A stretch of 64,000 bases of DNA from Antitrichia curtipendula (lineage: Eukaryota; Streptophyta; Bryopsida; Hypnales; Leucodontaceae), in contig OX579636.1 in the NCBI GenBank assembly GCA_951230915.1, positions 35,399,567 through 35,463,566 on the forward strand, written 5' to 3'. The translations under genes were made by a program, and so were the position numbers. The notes beneath the pieces are model-generated. The model made no database searches and was not told the DNA's origin. It saw only the letters and a list, made by a program, of their open reading frames with translations. Shown here piece by piece: positions 23,017-34,968 of the stretch (position 1 is the first letter of the stretch; each line of letters opens with the position of its first letter).

Positions 23017-23386
23017 GATTCTTACGAGAGTTTGGGATTGAACTCCAATACTAGTTCCCTTATTTTCTAATTCAAGTGGAACGGTATTTTATTGTAATGG
23101 GGATATTTAAATATGGGTTGGGATTGACAATTTCAAATGAAATAGTATCCAAATTGTTTTGAATTCAAGCATTCCACTAGAAAATTTTATATGTGTAATG
23201 GGATCCTTACGAGGGTTTGGGATTGAACTGGAATACTAGTTCCCTTACTTTCTGATTCAAGTGGAACGGTATTTTATTGTAATGGGGATATGTTAATATG
23301 GGTTGGGATTGGCAGTTCTAAATGAAATAATATCCAAGTTGTTTTGAATTCAAGCATTCCACTAGAAAATTTTATTTGTGTAATGG

Positions 23387-23754
23387 GATCCTTCTAGGGT
23401 TTGGTATTGAACTCAAATACTAGTTCCCTTATATTCTAATTCAAGTGGAACGGTATTTTATTGTAATGGGGATATGTAAATATGGGTTGGGATTGACAAT
23501 TTCAAATGAAATTGTATCCAAGTTGTTTTGAATTCAAGCATTCCACAAGACAATTTTATTTGTGTAATGGGATCCTACGGAGGTTTGGGAGTGAACTGAA
23601 ATACTAGTTCCCTTATTTTCTAATTCAAGTGAAACGGTATTTTATTGTAATGGGGATATGTAAATATGGGTTGGGATTGACAATTTCAAATGATATAGTA
23701 TCCAAGTTGTTTTGAATTCAAGCATTCCACTAGAAAATTTTATTTGTGTAATGG
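23387..23754 (+). repeat. S-T monomer pair, first copy
   Basis: S has CCTTCTAGGGTTTGGTATTG, AACTCAAATAC, TTATATTC, GAAATTGTATCC and CCACAAGACAATT. T has CCTACGGAGGTTTGGGAGTG, GTGAAACGG and GATATAGTATCC. The pair at 24861-25228 shows all these marks, and I saw no difference between the two 368-bp copies. Confidence 0.92.
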
Positions 23755-24860
23755 GATCCTACGAGGGTTTGGGATTGAACTGGAATACTAGTTCCCTTAT
23801 GTTCTAATTCAAGTGGAACGGTATTTTATTGTAATGGGGATATTTAAATATGGGTTGGGATTGACAATTTCAAATGAAATAGTATCCAAATTGTTTTGAA
23901 TTCAAGCATTCCACTAGAAAATTTTATATGTGTAATGGGATCCTTACGAGGGTTTGGGATTGAACTGGAATACTAGTTCCCTTACTTTCTGATTCAAGTG
24001 GAACGGTATTTTATTGTAATGGGGATATGTTAATATGGGTTGGGATTGGCAGTTCTAAATGAAATAATATCCAAGTTGTTTTGAATTCAAGCATTCCACT
24101 AGAAAATTTTATATGTGTAATGGGATCCTTACGAGGGTTTGGGATTGAACTGGAATACTAGTTCCCTTACTTTCTGATTCAAGTGGAACGGTATTTTATT
24201 GTAATGGGGATATGTTAATATGGGTTGGCATTGGCATTTCTAAATGAAATAATATCCAAGTTGTTTTGAATTCAAGCATTCCACTAGAAAATTTTATTTG
24301 TGTAATGGGATCCTACGAGGGTTTGGGATTGAAGTGAAACACTAGTTCCCTTATGTTCTAATTCAAGTGGAACGGTACTTTATTGTAATGGGGATATGGA
24401 AATATGGGTTGGGATTGACAATTTCAAATGAAATAATATCCAAGTTGTTTTGAATTCAAGCATTCCACTAGAGAATTTTATTTGTGTAATGGGATCCTTC
24501 TAGGGTTTGGGATTGAACTGGAATACTAGTTCCCTTATATTCTAATTCAAGTGGAACGGTATTTTATTGTAATGGGGATATGTAAATATGGGTTGGGATT
24601 GACAATTTCAAATGAAATAGTATCCAAGTTGTTTTGAATTAAAGCATTCCACTAGAAAATTTTATTTGTGTAATGGGATCCTACGAGGGCTTGGGAATGA
24701 ACTGAAAGACTAGTTCCCTTATTTTCTAATTCAAGTGGACCGGTATTTTATTGTAATGGGGATATGGAAATATGGGTTGGGATTGACAATTTCAAATGAA
24801 ATAGTATCCAAGTTGTTTTGAATTCAAGCATTCCACTAGAAAATTTTATTTGTGTAATGG
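23755..24860 (+). repeat. Six monomers between the S-T copies
   Basis: This stretch contains P' and Q monomers left from the domain to the left (including GGCAGTTCTAAATG near 24050, also seen near 23310), an R-like monomer with GGTACTTTATTG, and an S-like monomer at about 24492 with CCTTCTAGGGTTTGGG. It marks the boundary where Q monomers disappear from the array; none is seen to the right. Confidence 0.8.
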
Positions 24861-25228
24861 GATCCTTCTAGGGTTTGGTATTGAACTCAAATACTAGTTC
24901 CCTTATATTCTAATTCAAGTGGAACGGTATTTTATTGTAATGGGGATATGTAAATATGGGTTGGGATTGACAATTTCAAATGAAATTGTATCCAAGTTGT
25001 TTTGAATTCAAGCATTCCACAAGACAATTTTATTTGTGTAATGGGATCCTACGGAGGTTTGGGAGTGAACTGAAATACTAGTTCCCTTATTTTCTAATTC
25101 AAGTGAAACGGTATTTTATTGTAATGGGGATATGTAAATATGGGTTGGGATTGACAATTTCAAATGATATAGTATCCAAGTTGTTTTGAATTCAAGCATT
25201 CCACTAGAAAATTTTATTTGTGTAATGG
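24861..25228 (+). repeat. S-T monomer pair, second copy
   Basis: All diagnostic changes of 23387-23754 are repeated here, at an offset of 1,474 bp. The next monomers differ: here CCTACGAAAGTTTGGG with TTAGGTGAAAC, there CCTACGAGGG with GAACTGGAATAC. Confidence 0.92.
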
Positions 25229-28200
25229 GATCCTACGAAAGTTTGGGATTTAGGTGAAACACTAGTTCCCTTATTTTCTCATTCAACTGGAACGGTATTT
25301 TATTGTAATGGGGATATGTAAATATGGGTTGGGATTAACAATTTTATATGAAATAGTATCCAAGTTGTTTTGAATTCAAGTATTCCACTAAAAAAATTTA
25401 TTTGTGTAATGGGATCCTACGAGGGCTTGGGATTCAACTGAAAGACTAGTTCCCTTATTTTCTAATTCAAGTGGAACGGTATTTTATTGTAATGGGGATA
25501 TGTAAATATGGGTTGGGATTGACAATTTCAAATGAAATAGTATCGAAGCTGTTTTGAATAGAAGCATTCCACTAGAAAATTTTATTTGTCTAATGGGATC
25601 CTACGTGGGTTTGGGATTGAAGTGAAAGACTAGTTCCCTTATTTTCTAATTCAAGTGGAACGGTATTTTATTGTAATGGGGATATGGAAATATGGGTTGG
25701 GATTGACAATTTCAAATGAAATAGTATCCAAGTTGTTTTGAATTCAAGCATTCCACTAGAAAATTTTATTTGTATAATGGGATCCTTCGAGGGTTTTCGA
25801 TTGAACTCAAATACTAGTTCCCTTATTTTCTAATTCAAGTGGAACGGTATTTTATTGTAATAGGGATATGTAAATATGGGTTGGCATTGACAATTTCAAA
25901 TGAAATAGTATCCAAGTTGTTTTGAATTCAAGCATTCCACTAGAGAATTTTATTTGTGTAATGGGATCCTTCTAGGGTTTGGGATTGAACTCAAATACTA
26001 GTTCCCTTATATTCTAATTCAAGTGGAACGGTATTTTATTGTAATGGGGATATGTAAATATGGGTTGGGATTGACAATTTCAAATGAAATAGTATCCAAG
26101 TTGTTTTGAATTAAAGCATTCCACTAGAAAATTTTATTTGTGTAATGGGATCCTACGAGGGCTTGGAATGAACTGAAAGACTAGTTCCCTTATTTTCTAA
26201 TTCAAGTGGAACGGTATTTTATTGTAATGGGGATATGGAAATATGGGTTGGGATTGACAATTTCAAATGAAATAGTATCCAAGCTGTTTTGAATTCAAGC
26301 ATTCCACTAGAAAATTCTATTTGTGTAATGGGATCCTACGCGGGTTTGGGATTGAAGTGAAACACTAGTTCCCTTATGTTCTAATTCAAGTGGAACGGTA
26401 TTTTATTGTAATGGGGATATGGAAATATGGGTTGGGATTGACAATTTCAAATGAAATAGTATCCAAGTTGTTTTGAATTCAAGCATTCCACTAGAAAATT
26501 TTATTTGTGTAATGGGACCCTACGAGGGTTTGCGATTGAAGTGAAACACTAGTTCCCTTATGTTCTAATTCAAGTGGAACGGCATTGTATTGTAATGGGG
26601 ATATGTAAATATGGGTTGGGATTGATAATTTCAAATGAAATAGTATCGAAGCTGTTTTGAATAGAAGCATTCCACTAGAAAATTTTATTTGTCTAATGGG
26701 ATCCTACGTGGGTTTGGGATTGAAGTGAAAGACTAGTTCCCTTATTTTCTAATTCAAGTGGAACGGTATTTTATTGTAATGGGGATATGGAAATATGGGT
26801 TGGGATTGCCAATTTCAAATGAAATAGTATCCAAGCTGTTTTGAATTCAAGCATTCCACTAGAAAATTTTATTTGTGTAATGAGATCCTACGCGGGTTTG
26901 GGATTGAAGTGAAACACTAGTTCCCTTATGTTCTAATTCAAGTGGAACGGTATTTTATTGTAATGGGGATATGGAAATATGGGTTGGGATTGACAATATC
27001 GAATGAAATAGTATCCAAGTTGTTTTGAATTCAAGCATTCCACTAGAAAATTTTATTTGTGTAATGTAATCCTACGAGGGTTTGGGATTGAAATGGAATA
27101 CTAGTTCCCTTATTTTATTATTCAAGTGGAACGGTATTTTACTGTAATGGGGATATGGAAATATGGGTTGGGATTGCCAATTTCAAATGAAATAGTATCC
27201 AAGCTGTTTTGAATTCAAGCATTCCACTAGAAAATTTTATTTGTGTAATGGGATCCTACGAGGGCTTGGGATTGAACTGAAATACTAGTTCCCTTATTTT
27301 CTAATTCAAGTGGAACGGTATTTTATTGTAATAGGGATATGGAAATATGGGTAGGCATTGACAATTTCAAATGAAATAGTATCCAAGTTGTTTTGAATTC
27401 AAGCATTCCACTAGAACATTTTATTTGTGTAATGTAATCCTACGAGGGTTTGGGATTGAACTGGAATACTAGTTCCCTTATGTTCTAATTCAAGTGGAAC
27501 GGTATTTTATTGTAATGGGGATATGGAAATATGGGTTGGGATTGACAATTTCAAATGAAATAGTATCCAAGTTGTTTTGAATTCAAGCATTCCACTAGAA
27601 AATTTTATTTGTGTAATGGGATCCTACGAGGGTTTGGGATTGAAGTGAAACACTAGTTCCCTTATGTTCTAATTCAAGTGGAACGGTATTGTATTGTAAT
27701 GGGGATATGTAAATATGGGTTGGGATTGACAATTTTAAATGAAATAGTATCCAAGTTGTTTTGAATTCAAGCATTCCACTAGAAAATTTTATTTGTGTAA
27801 TGGAATCCTACAAGGGTTTGGGATTGTACTGAAACACTAGTTCCCTTATGTTCTAATTCAAGTGGAACGGTATTTTATTGTAATGGGGATATGGAAATAT
27901 GGGTTGGGATTGACAATTTCATATGAAATAGTATCCAAGTTCATTTGAATTCAAGCATTCCACTAGAAAATTTTATTTGTGTAATGGGATCCAATAGGGG
28001 TTTGGGATTGAACTGAAATACTAGTTCCCTTATTTTCTAATTCAAGTGGAACGGTATTTTATTGTAATGGGGATATGTAAATATGGGTTGGGATTGACAA
28101 TTTTAAATGAAATAGTATCCAAGCTGTTTTGAATAGAAGCATTCCACTTGAAAATTTTATTTGTCTAATGGGATCCTACGTGGGTTTGGGATTGAAGTGA

Positions 28201-31200
28201 AAGACTAGTTCCTTTATTTTCTAACTCAAGTGGAACGGTATTTTATTGTAATGGGGATATGGAAATATGGGTTGGGATTGACAATTTCAAATGAAATAGT
28301 ATCCAAGTTATTTTGAATTCAAGCATTCCACTAGAAAATTTTATTTGTGTAATGGGATCCTTACGAGGGTTTGGGATTGAACTGAAATACTAGTTCCCTT
28401 ATTTTCTAATTCAAGTGGAACGGTATTTTATTGTAATGGGGATATGGAAATATGGGTTGGAATTGACAATTTCAAATGAAATAGTATCCAAGTTGTTTTG
28501 AATTCAAGCATTCCACTAGAAAATTTTATTTGTGTAATGGGATCCTACGAGGGCTTGGGATTGAACTGAAAGACTAGTTCCCTTACACTCTAATTCAAGT
28601 GGAACGGTATTTTATTGTAATGGGGATATGTAAATATGGGTTGGGATTGACAATTTCAAATGAAATAGTATCGAAGCTGTTTTGAATAGAAGCATTCCAC
28701 TAGAAAATTTTATTTGTCTAATGGGATCCTACGTGGGTTTGGGATTGGACTGAAATACTAGTTCCCTTATTTTCTAATTCAAGTGGAACGGTATTTTATT
28801 GTAATGGGGATATGGAAATATGGGTTGGGATTGACAATTTCAAATGAAATAGTATCCAAGTTATTTTGAATTCAAGCATTCCACTAGAAAATTTTATTTG
28901 TATAATGGGATCCATACGAGGGTTTGGGATTGAACTGAAATACTAGTTCCCTTATTTTCTAATTCAAGTGGAACGGTATTTTATTGTAATAGGGATATGG
29001 AAATATGGGTTGGAATTGACAATTTCAAATGAAATAGTATCCAAGTTGTTTTGAATTCAAGCATTCCACTAGAAAATTTTATTTGTGTAATGGGATCCTA
29101 CGAGGGTTTGCGATTGAAGTGAAACACTAGTTCCCTTATGTTCTAATTCAAGTGGAACGGCATTGTATTGTAATGGGGATATGTAAATATGGGTTGGGAT
29201 TGACAATTTCAAATGAAATAGTATCGAAGCTGTTTTGAATTCAAGCATTCCACTAGAAAATTTTATTTGTGTAATGGGATCCTACGCGGGTTTGGGATTG
29301 AAGTGAAACACTAGTTCCCTTATGTTCTAATTCAAGTGGAACGGCATTGTATTGTAATGGGGATATGTAAATATGGGTTGGGATTGACAATTTCAAATGA
29401 AATAGTATCCAAGCTGTTTTGAATTCAAGCATTCCACTAGAAAATTTTATTTGTGTAATGGGATCCTACGAGGGTTTGGGATTGAACTGAAATACTAGTT
29501 CCCTTATTTTCTAATTCAAGTGGAACGGTATTTTATTGTAATGGGGATATGGAAATATGGGTTGGAATTGACACAATTTTAAATGAAATAGTATCCAAGT
29601 TGTTTTGAATTAAAGCATTCCACTAGAAAATTTTATTTGTGTAATGGGATCCTACGAGGGCTTGGGAATGAACTGAAAGACTAGTTCCCTTATTTTCTAA
29701 TTCAAGTGGAACGGTATTTTATTGTAATGGGGATATGTAAATATGGGTTGGGATTGACAATTTCAAATGAAATAGTATCCAAGCTGTTTTGAATTCAAGC
29801 ATTCCACTAGAAAATTTTATTTGTGTAATGGGATCCTACGCGGGTTTGGGATTGAAGTGAAACACTAGTTCCCTTATGTTCTAATTCAAGTGGAACGGTA
29901 TTTTATTGTAATGGGGATATGGAAATATGGGTTGGGATTGACAATTTCAAATGAAATAGTATCCAAGTTGTTTTGAATTCAAGCATTCCACTAGAAAATT
30001 TTATTTGTGTAATGGGATCCTACGAGGGTTTGCGATTGAAGTGAAACACTAGTTCCCTTATGTTCTAATTCAAGTGGAACGGCATTGTATTGTAATGGGG
30101 ATATGTAAATATGGGTTGGGATTGCCAATTTCAAATGAAATAGTATCGAAGCTGTTTTGAATAGAAGGATTCCACTAGAAAATTTTATTTGTCTAATGGG
30201 ATCCTATGTGGGTTTGGGATTGAAGTGAAAGACTAGTTCCCTTATTTTCTAATTCAAGTGGAACGGTATTTTATTGTAATGGGGATATGTAAATATGGGT
30301 TGGGATTGACAATTTCAAATGAAATAGTATCCAAGTTATTTTGAATTCAAGCATTCCACTAGAAAATTTTATTTGTATAATGGGATCCTTACGAGTGTTT
30401 GGGATTGAACTGAAATACTAGTTCCCTTATTTTCTAATTCAAGTGGAACGGTATTTTATTGTAATGGGGATATGGAAATATGGGTTGGAATTGAAACAAT
30501 TTTAAATGAAATAGTATCCAACTTGTTTTGAATTCAAGCATTCCACTAGAAAATTTTATTTGTGTAATGTAATCCTACGAGGGTTTGGGATTGAACTGGA
30601 ATATTAGTTCCCTTATTTTTTTATTCAAGTGGAACGGTATTCTATTGTAATGGGGATATGGAAATATGGGTTGGGATTGCCAATTTCAAATGAAATAGTA
30701 TCCAAGCTGTTTTGAATTCAAGCATTCCACTAGAGAATTTTATTTGTGTAATGGGATCCTACGCGGGTTTGGGATTGAAGTGAAACACTAGTTCCCTTAT
30801 GTTCTAATTCAAGTGGAACGGTATTTTATTGTAATGGGGATATGTAAATATGGGTTGGGATTGACAATTTCAAATGAAATAGTATCCAAGTTGTTTTGAA
30901 TTCAAGCATTCCACTAGAAAATTTTATTTGTGTAATGGGATCCTACGAGGGTTTGCGATTGAAGTGAAACACTAGTTCCCTTATGTTCTAATTCAAGTCG
31001 AACGGCATTGTATTGTAATGGGGATATGTAAATATGGGTTGGGATTGACAATTTTATATGAAATAATATCCAAGTTGTTTTGAATTCAAGCATTCCACTA
31101 GAAAATTTTATTTTGTTAATGGAATCCTACAAGGGTTTGGGATTGTACTGAAACACTAGTTCCCTTATGTTCTAATTCAAGTGGATTGGTATTTTATTGT

Positions 31201-32392
31201 AATGGGGATATGTAAATATGGGTTGGGATTGACAATTTTAAATGAAATAGTATCCAAGTTGTTTTGAATTCAAGCATTCCACTAGAAAATTTTATTTGTG
31301 TAATGGGATCCTACGAGGGCTTGGGATTGAACTGAAAGACTAGTTCCCTTATTTTCTAATTCAAGTGGACCGGTATTTTATTGTAATGGGGATATGGAAA
31401 TATGGGTTGGGATTGACAATTTCAAATGAAATAGTATCCAAGTTGTTTTGAATTCAAGCATTCCACTAGAAAATTTTATTTGTGTAATGGAATCCTACAA
31501 GGGTTTGGGATTGTACTGAAACACTAGTTCCCTTATGTTCTAATTCAAGTGGAACGGTATTTTATTGTAATGGGGATATGTAAATATGGGTTGGGATTGA
31601 CAATTTTAAATGAAATAGTATCCAAGCTGTTTTGAATAGAAGCATTCCACTAGAAAATTTTATTTGTCTAATGGGATCCTATGTGGGTTTGGGATTGGAC
31701 TGAAATACTAGTTCCCTTATTTTCTAATTCAAGTGGAACGGTATTTTATTGTACTGGGGATATGGAAATATGGGTTGGGATTGACAATTTCAAATGAAAT
31801 AGTATCCAAGTTGTTTTGAATTCAAGCATTCCACTAGGAAATTTTATTTGTATAATGGCATACTTACGAGGGTTTGGGATTGAACTGAAATACTAGTTCC
31901 CTTATGTTCTAATTCAAGTGGAACGGTATTTTATTGTAATGGGGATATGGAAATATGGGTTGGGATTGACAATTTCAAATGAAATAGTATCCAAGTTGTT
32001 TTGAATTCAAGCATTCCACTAGAAAATTTTATTTGTGTAATGGGATCCTACGCGGGTTTGGGATTGAAGTGAAACACTAGTTCCCTTATTTTCTAATTCA
32101 AGTGGAACGGTATTTTATTGTAATGGGGATATGGAAATATGGGTAGGCATTGACAATTTCAAACGAAATAGTATCCAAGTTGTTTTGAATTCAAGCATTC
32201 CACTAGAAAATTTTATTTGTGTAATGGGATCCTACGAGGGTTTGGGATTGAACTGAAATACTAGTTCCCTTATTTTCTAATTCAAGTGGAACGGTATTTT
32301 ATTGTAATAGGGATATGGGAATATGGGTAGGCATTGACAATTTCAAACGAAATAGTATCCAAGTTGTTTTGAATTCAAGCATTCCACTAGAA
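25229..32392 (+). repeat. Mixed domain of about 39 monomers with V-type markers
   Basis: The recurring mark is a monomer ending CTGTTTTGAATAGAAG followed by TTGTCTAATGGGATCC and CTACGTGGG or CTATGTGGG. The TTGTCTAATGG mark lies at 25587, 26689, 28161, 28714, 30189 and 31664. Three intervals are 1,472, 1,475 and 1,475 bp (eight monomers), but the monomer order between the marks is only partly conserved. Other recurring types are TTTGCGATTG with GGCATTGTATTG, and AATCCTACAAGGG with GATTGTACTG. Two-base insertions giving GACACAATTTT or GAAACAATTTT occur near 29570 and 30492, and again near 36386. Confidence 0.85.
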
Positions 32393-33680
32393 AATTTTAC
32401 TTGTGTAATGTAATCCTACGAGGGTTTGGGATTGAACTGGAATACTAGTTCCCTTATTTTTTTATTCAAGTGGAACGGTATTTTATTGTAATGGGGATAT
32501 GTAAATATGGGTTGGGATTGACAATTTCAAATGAAATAGTATCCAAGCTGTTTTGAATTCAAGCATTCCACTAGAAAATTTTATTTGTGTAATGGGATCC
32601 TACGCGGGTTTGGGATTGAAGTGAAACACTAGTTCCCTTATGTTCTAATTCAAGTGGAACGGTATTTTATTGTAATGGGCATATGGAAATATGGGTTGGG
32701 ATTGACAATTTCAAATGAAATAGTATCCAAGTTGTTTTGAATTCAAGCATTCCACTAGAAAATTTTATTTGTGTAATGGGATCCTACGCGGGTTTGGGAT
32801 TGAAGTGAAACACTAGTTCCCTTGTGTTCTAAATCAACTGGAACGGTATTTTATTGTAATGGGGATATGGAAATATGGGTTGGGATTGACAATATCGAAT
32901 GAAATAGTATCCAAGTTGTTTTGAATTCAAGCATTCCACTAGAAAATTTTATTTGTGTAATGTAATCCTACGAGGGTTTGGGATTGAACTGGAATACTAG
33001 TTCCCTTATTTTTTTATTCAAGTGGAAAGGTATTTTATTGTAATGGGGATATGGAAATATGGGTTGGGATTGCCAATTTCAAATGAAATAGTATCCAAGC
33101 TGTTTTGAATTCAAGCATTCCACTAGAAAATTTTATTTGTGTAATGGGATCCTACGAGGGCTTGGGATTGAACTGAAATACTAGTTCCCTTATTTTCTAA
33201 TTCAAGTGGAACGGTATTTTATTGTAATAGGGATATGGAAATATGGGTAGGCATTGACAATTTCAAACGAAATAGTATCCAAGTTGTTTTGAATTCAAGC
33301 ATTCCACTAGAAAATTTTATTTGTGTAATGTAATAGTACGAGGGTTTGGGATTGAACTGGAATACTAGTTTCCTTATTTTTTTATTCAAGTGGACCGGTA
33401 TTTTATTGTAATGGGGATATGTAAATATGGGTTGGGATTGACAATTTCAAATGAAATAGTATCCAAGCTGTTTTGAATTCAAGCATTCCACTAGTAAATT
33501 TTATTTGTGTAATGGGATCCTACGCGGGTTTGGGAGTGAAGTGAAACACTAGTTCCCTTATGTTCTAATTCAAGTGGAACGGTATTTTATTGTAATGGGG
33601 ATATGGAAATATGGGTTGGGATTGACAATTTCAAATGAAATAGTATCCAAGTTGTTTTGAATTCAAGCATTCCACTAGAA
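32393..33680 (+). repeat. 7-monomer HOR, copy 1 (1,288 bp)
   Basis: Diagnostic changes in order: TTTTACTTGTGTAATG at the start, GGGCATATGG, TTGTGTTCTAAATCAACTGG, GACAATATCGAATG, GTGGAAAGG, GTAATAGTACGAGG, TTTCCTTATTTT with GTGGACCGG, ACTAGTAAATT and GGGAGTGAAG. All recur in the same order 1,288 bp further on. I saw no difference between the copies at any of these sites. Confidence 0.95.
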
Positions 33681-34968
33681 AATTTTACTTGTGTAATGTA
33701 ATCCTACGAGGGTTTGGGATTGAACTGGAATACTAGTTCCCTTATTTTTTTATTCAAGTGGAACGGTATTTTATTGTAATGGGGATATGTAAATATGGGT
33801 TGGGATTGACAATTTCAAATGAAATAGTATCCAAGCTGTTTTGAATTCAAGCATTCCACTAGAAAATTTTATTTGTGTAATGGGATCCTACGCGGGTTTG
33901 GGATTGAAGTGAAACACTAGTTCCCTTATGTTCTAATTCAAGTGGAACGGTATTTTATTGTAATGGGCATATGGAAATATGGGTTGGGATTGACAATTTC
34001 AAATGAAATAGTATCCAAGTTGTTTTGAATTCAAGCATTCCACTAGAAAATTTTATTTGTGTAATGGGATCCTACGCGGGTTTGGGATTGAAGTGAAACA
34101 CTAGTTCCCTTGTGTTCTAAATCAACTGGAACGGTATTTTATTGTAATGGGGATATGGAAATATGGGTTGGGATTGACAATATCGAATGAAATAGTATCC
34201 AAGTTGTTTTGAATTCAAGCATTCCACTAGAAAATTTTATTTGTGTAATGTAATCCTACGAGGGTTTGGGATTGAACTGGAATACTAGTTCCCTTATTTT
34301 TTTATTCAAGTGGAAAGGTATTTTATTGTAATGGGGATATGGAAATATGGGTTGGGATTGCCAATTTCAAATGAAATAGTATCCAAGCTGTTTTGAATTC
34401 AAGCATTCCACTAGAAAATTTTATTTGTGTAATGGGATCCTACGAGGGCTTGGGATTGAACTGAAATACTAGTTCCCTTATTTTCTAATTCAAGTGGAAC
34501 GGTATTTTATTGTAATAGGGATATGGAAATATGGGTAGGCATTGACAATTTCAAACGAAATAGTATCCAAGTTGTTTTGAATTCAAGCATTCCACTAGAA
34601 AATTTTATTTGTGTAATGTAATAGTACGAGGGTTTGGGATTGAACTGGAATACTAGTTTCCTTATTTTTTTATTCAAGTGGACCGGTATTTTATTGTAAT
34701 GGGGATATGTAAATATGGGTTGGGATTGACAATTTCAAATGAAATAGTATCCAAGCTGTTTTGAATTCAAGCATTCCACTAGTAAATTTTATTTGTGTAA
34801 TGGGATCCTACGCGGGTTTGGGAGTGAAGTGAAACACTAGTTCCCTTATGTTCTAATTCAAGTGGAACGGTATTTTATTGTAATGGGGATATGGAAATAT
34901 GGGTTGGGATTGACAATTTCAAATGAAATAGTATCCAAGTTGTTTTGAATTCAAGCATTCCACTAGAA
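33681..34968 (+). repeat. 7-monomer HOR, copy 2 (1,288 bp)
   Basis: This copy starts at the second TTTTACTTGTG and repeats every diagnostic change of copy 1. The following monomer (34969 onward) departs with TTTTATTTGTG and the rare ACTACTTCCC. The apparent identity makes this the freshest tandem duplication in the window, or an exact copy created during assembly. Confidence 0.95.

Larger units (their letters stand above)
14167..23386 (+). repeat. P/Q domain: alternating two-type monomers with tetrameric HORs
   Basis: P monomers have TTATTTTCTAATTC, GATATGTAAATATG, GACAATTTCAAATG and GAAATAGTATCC. Q monomers have TTACTTTCTGATTC, GATATGTTAATATG, GACATTTTTAAATG and GAAATAATATCC, usually with the 185-bp head CCTTACGAGGG. 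They alternate through most of the domain, giving a dimer rhythm of about 369 bp. P' variants (TTCTTACGAGAG, AACTCCAATAC, GATATTTAAAT, CCAAATTG, TTTATATG) and R monomers (GAAGTGAAACAC, TTATGTTC, TTATGGCGATATGTAAAT) insert at fixed places and define longer units. The first monomer carries a 3-bp AT expansion (TTAATATATATGG, near 14264). Confidence 0.9.
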
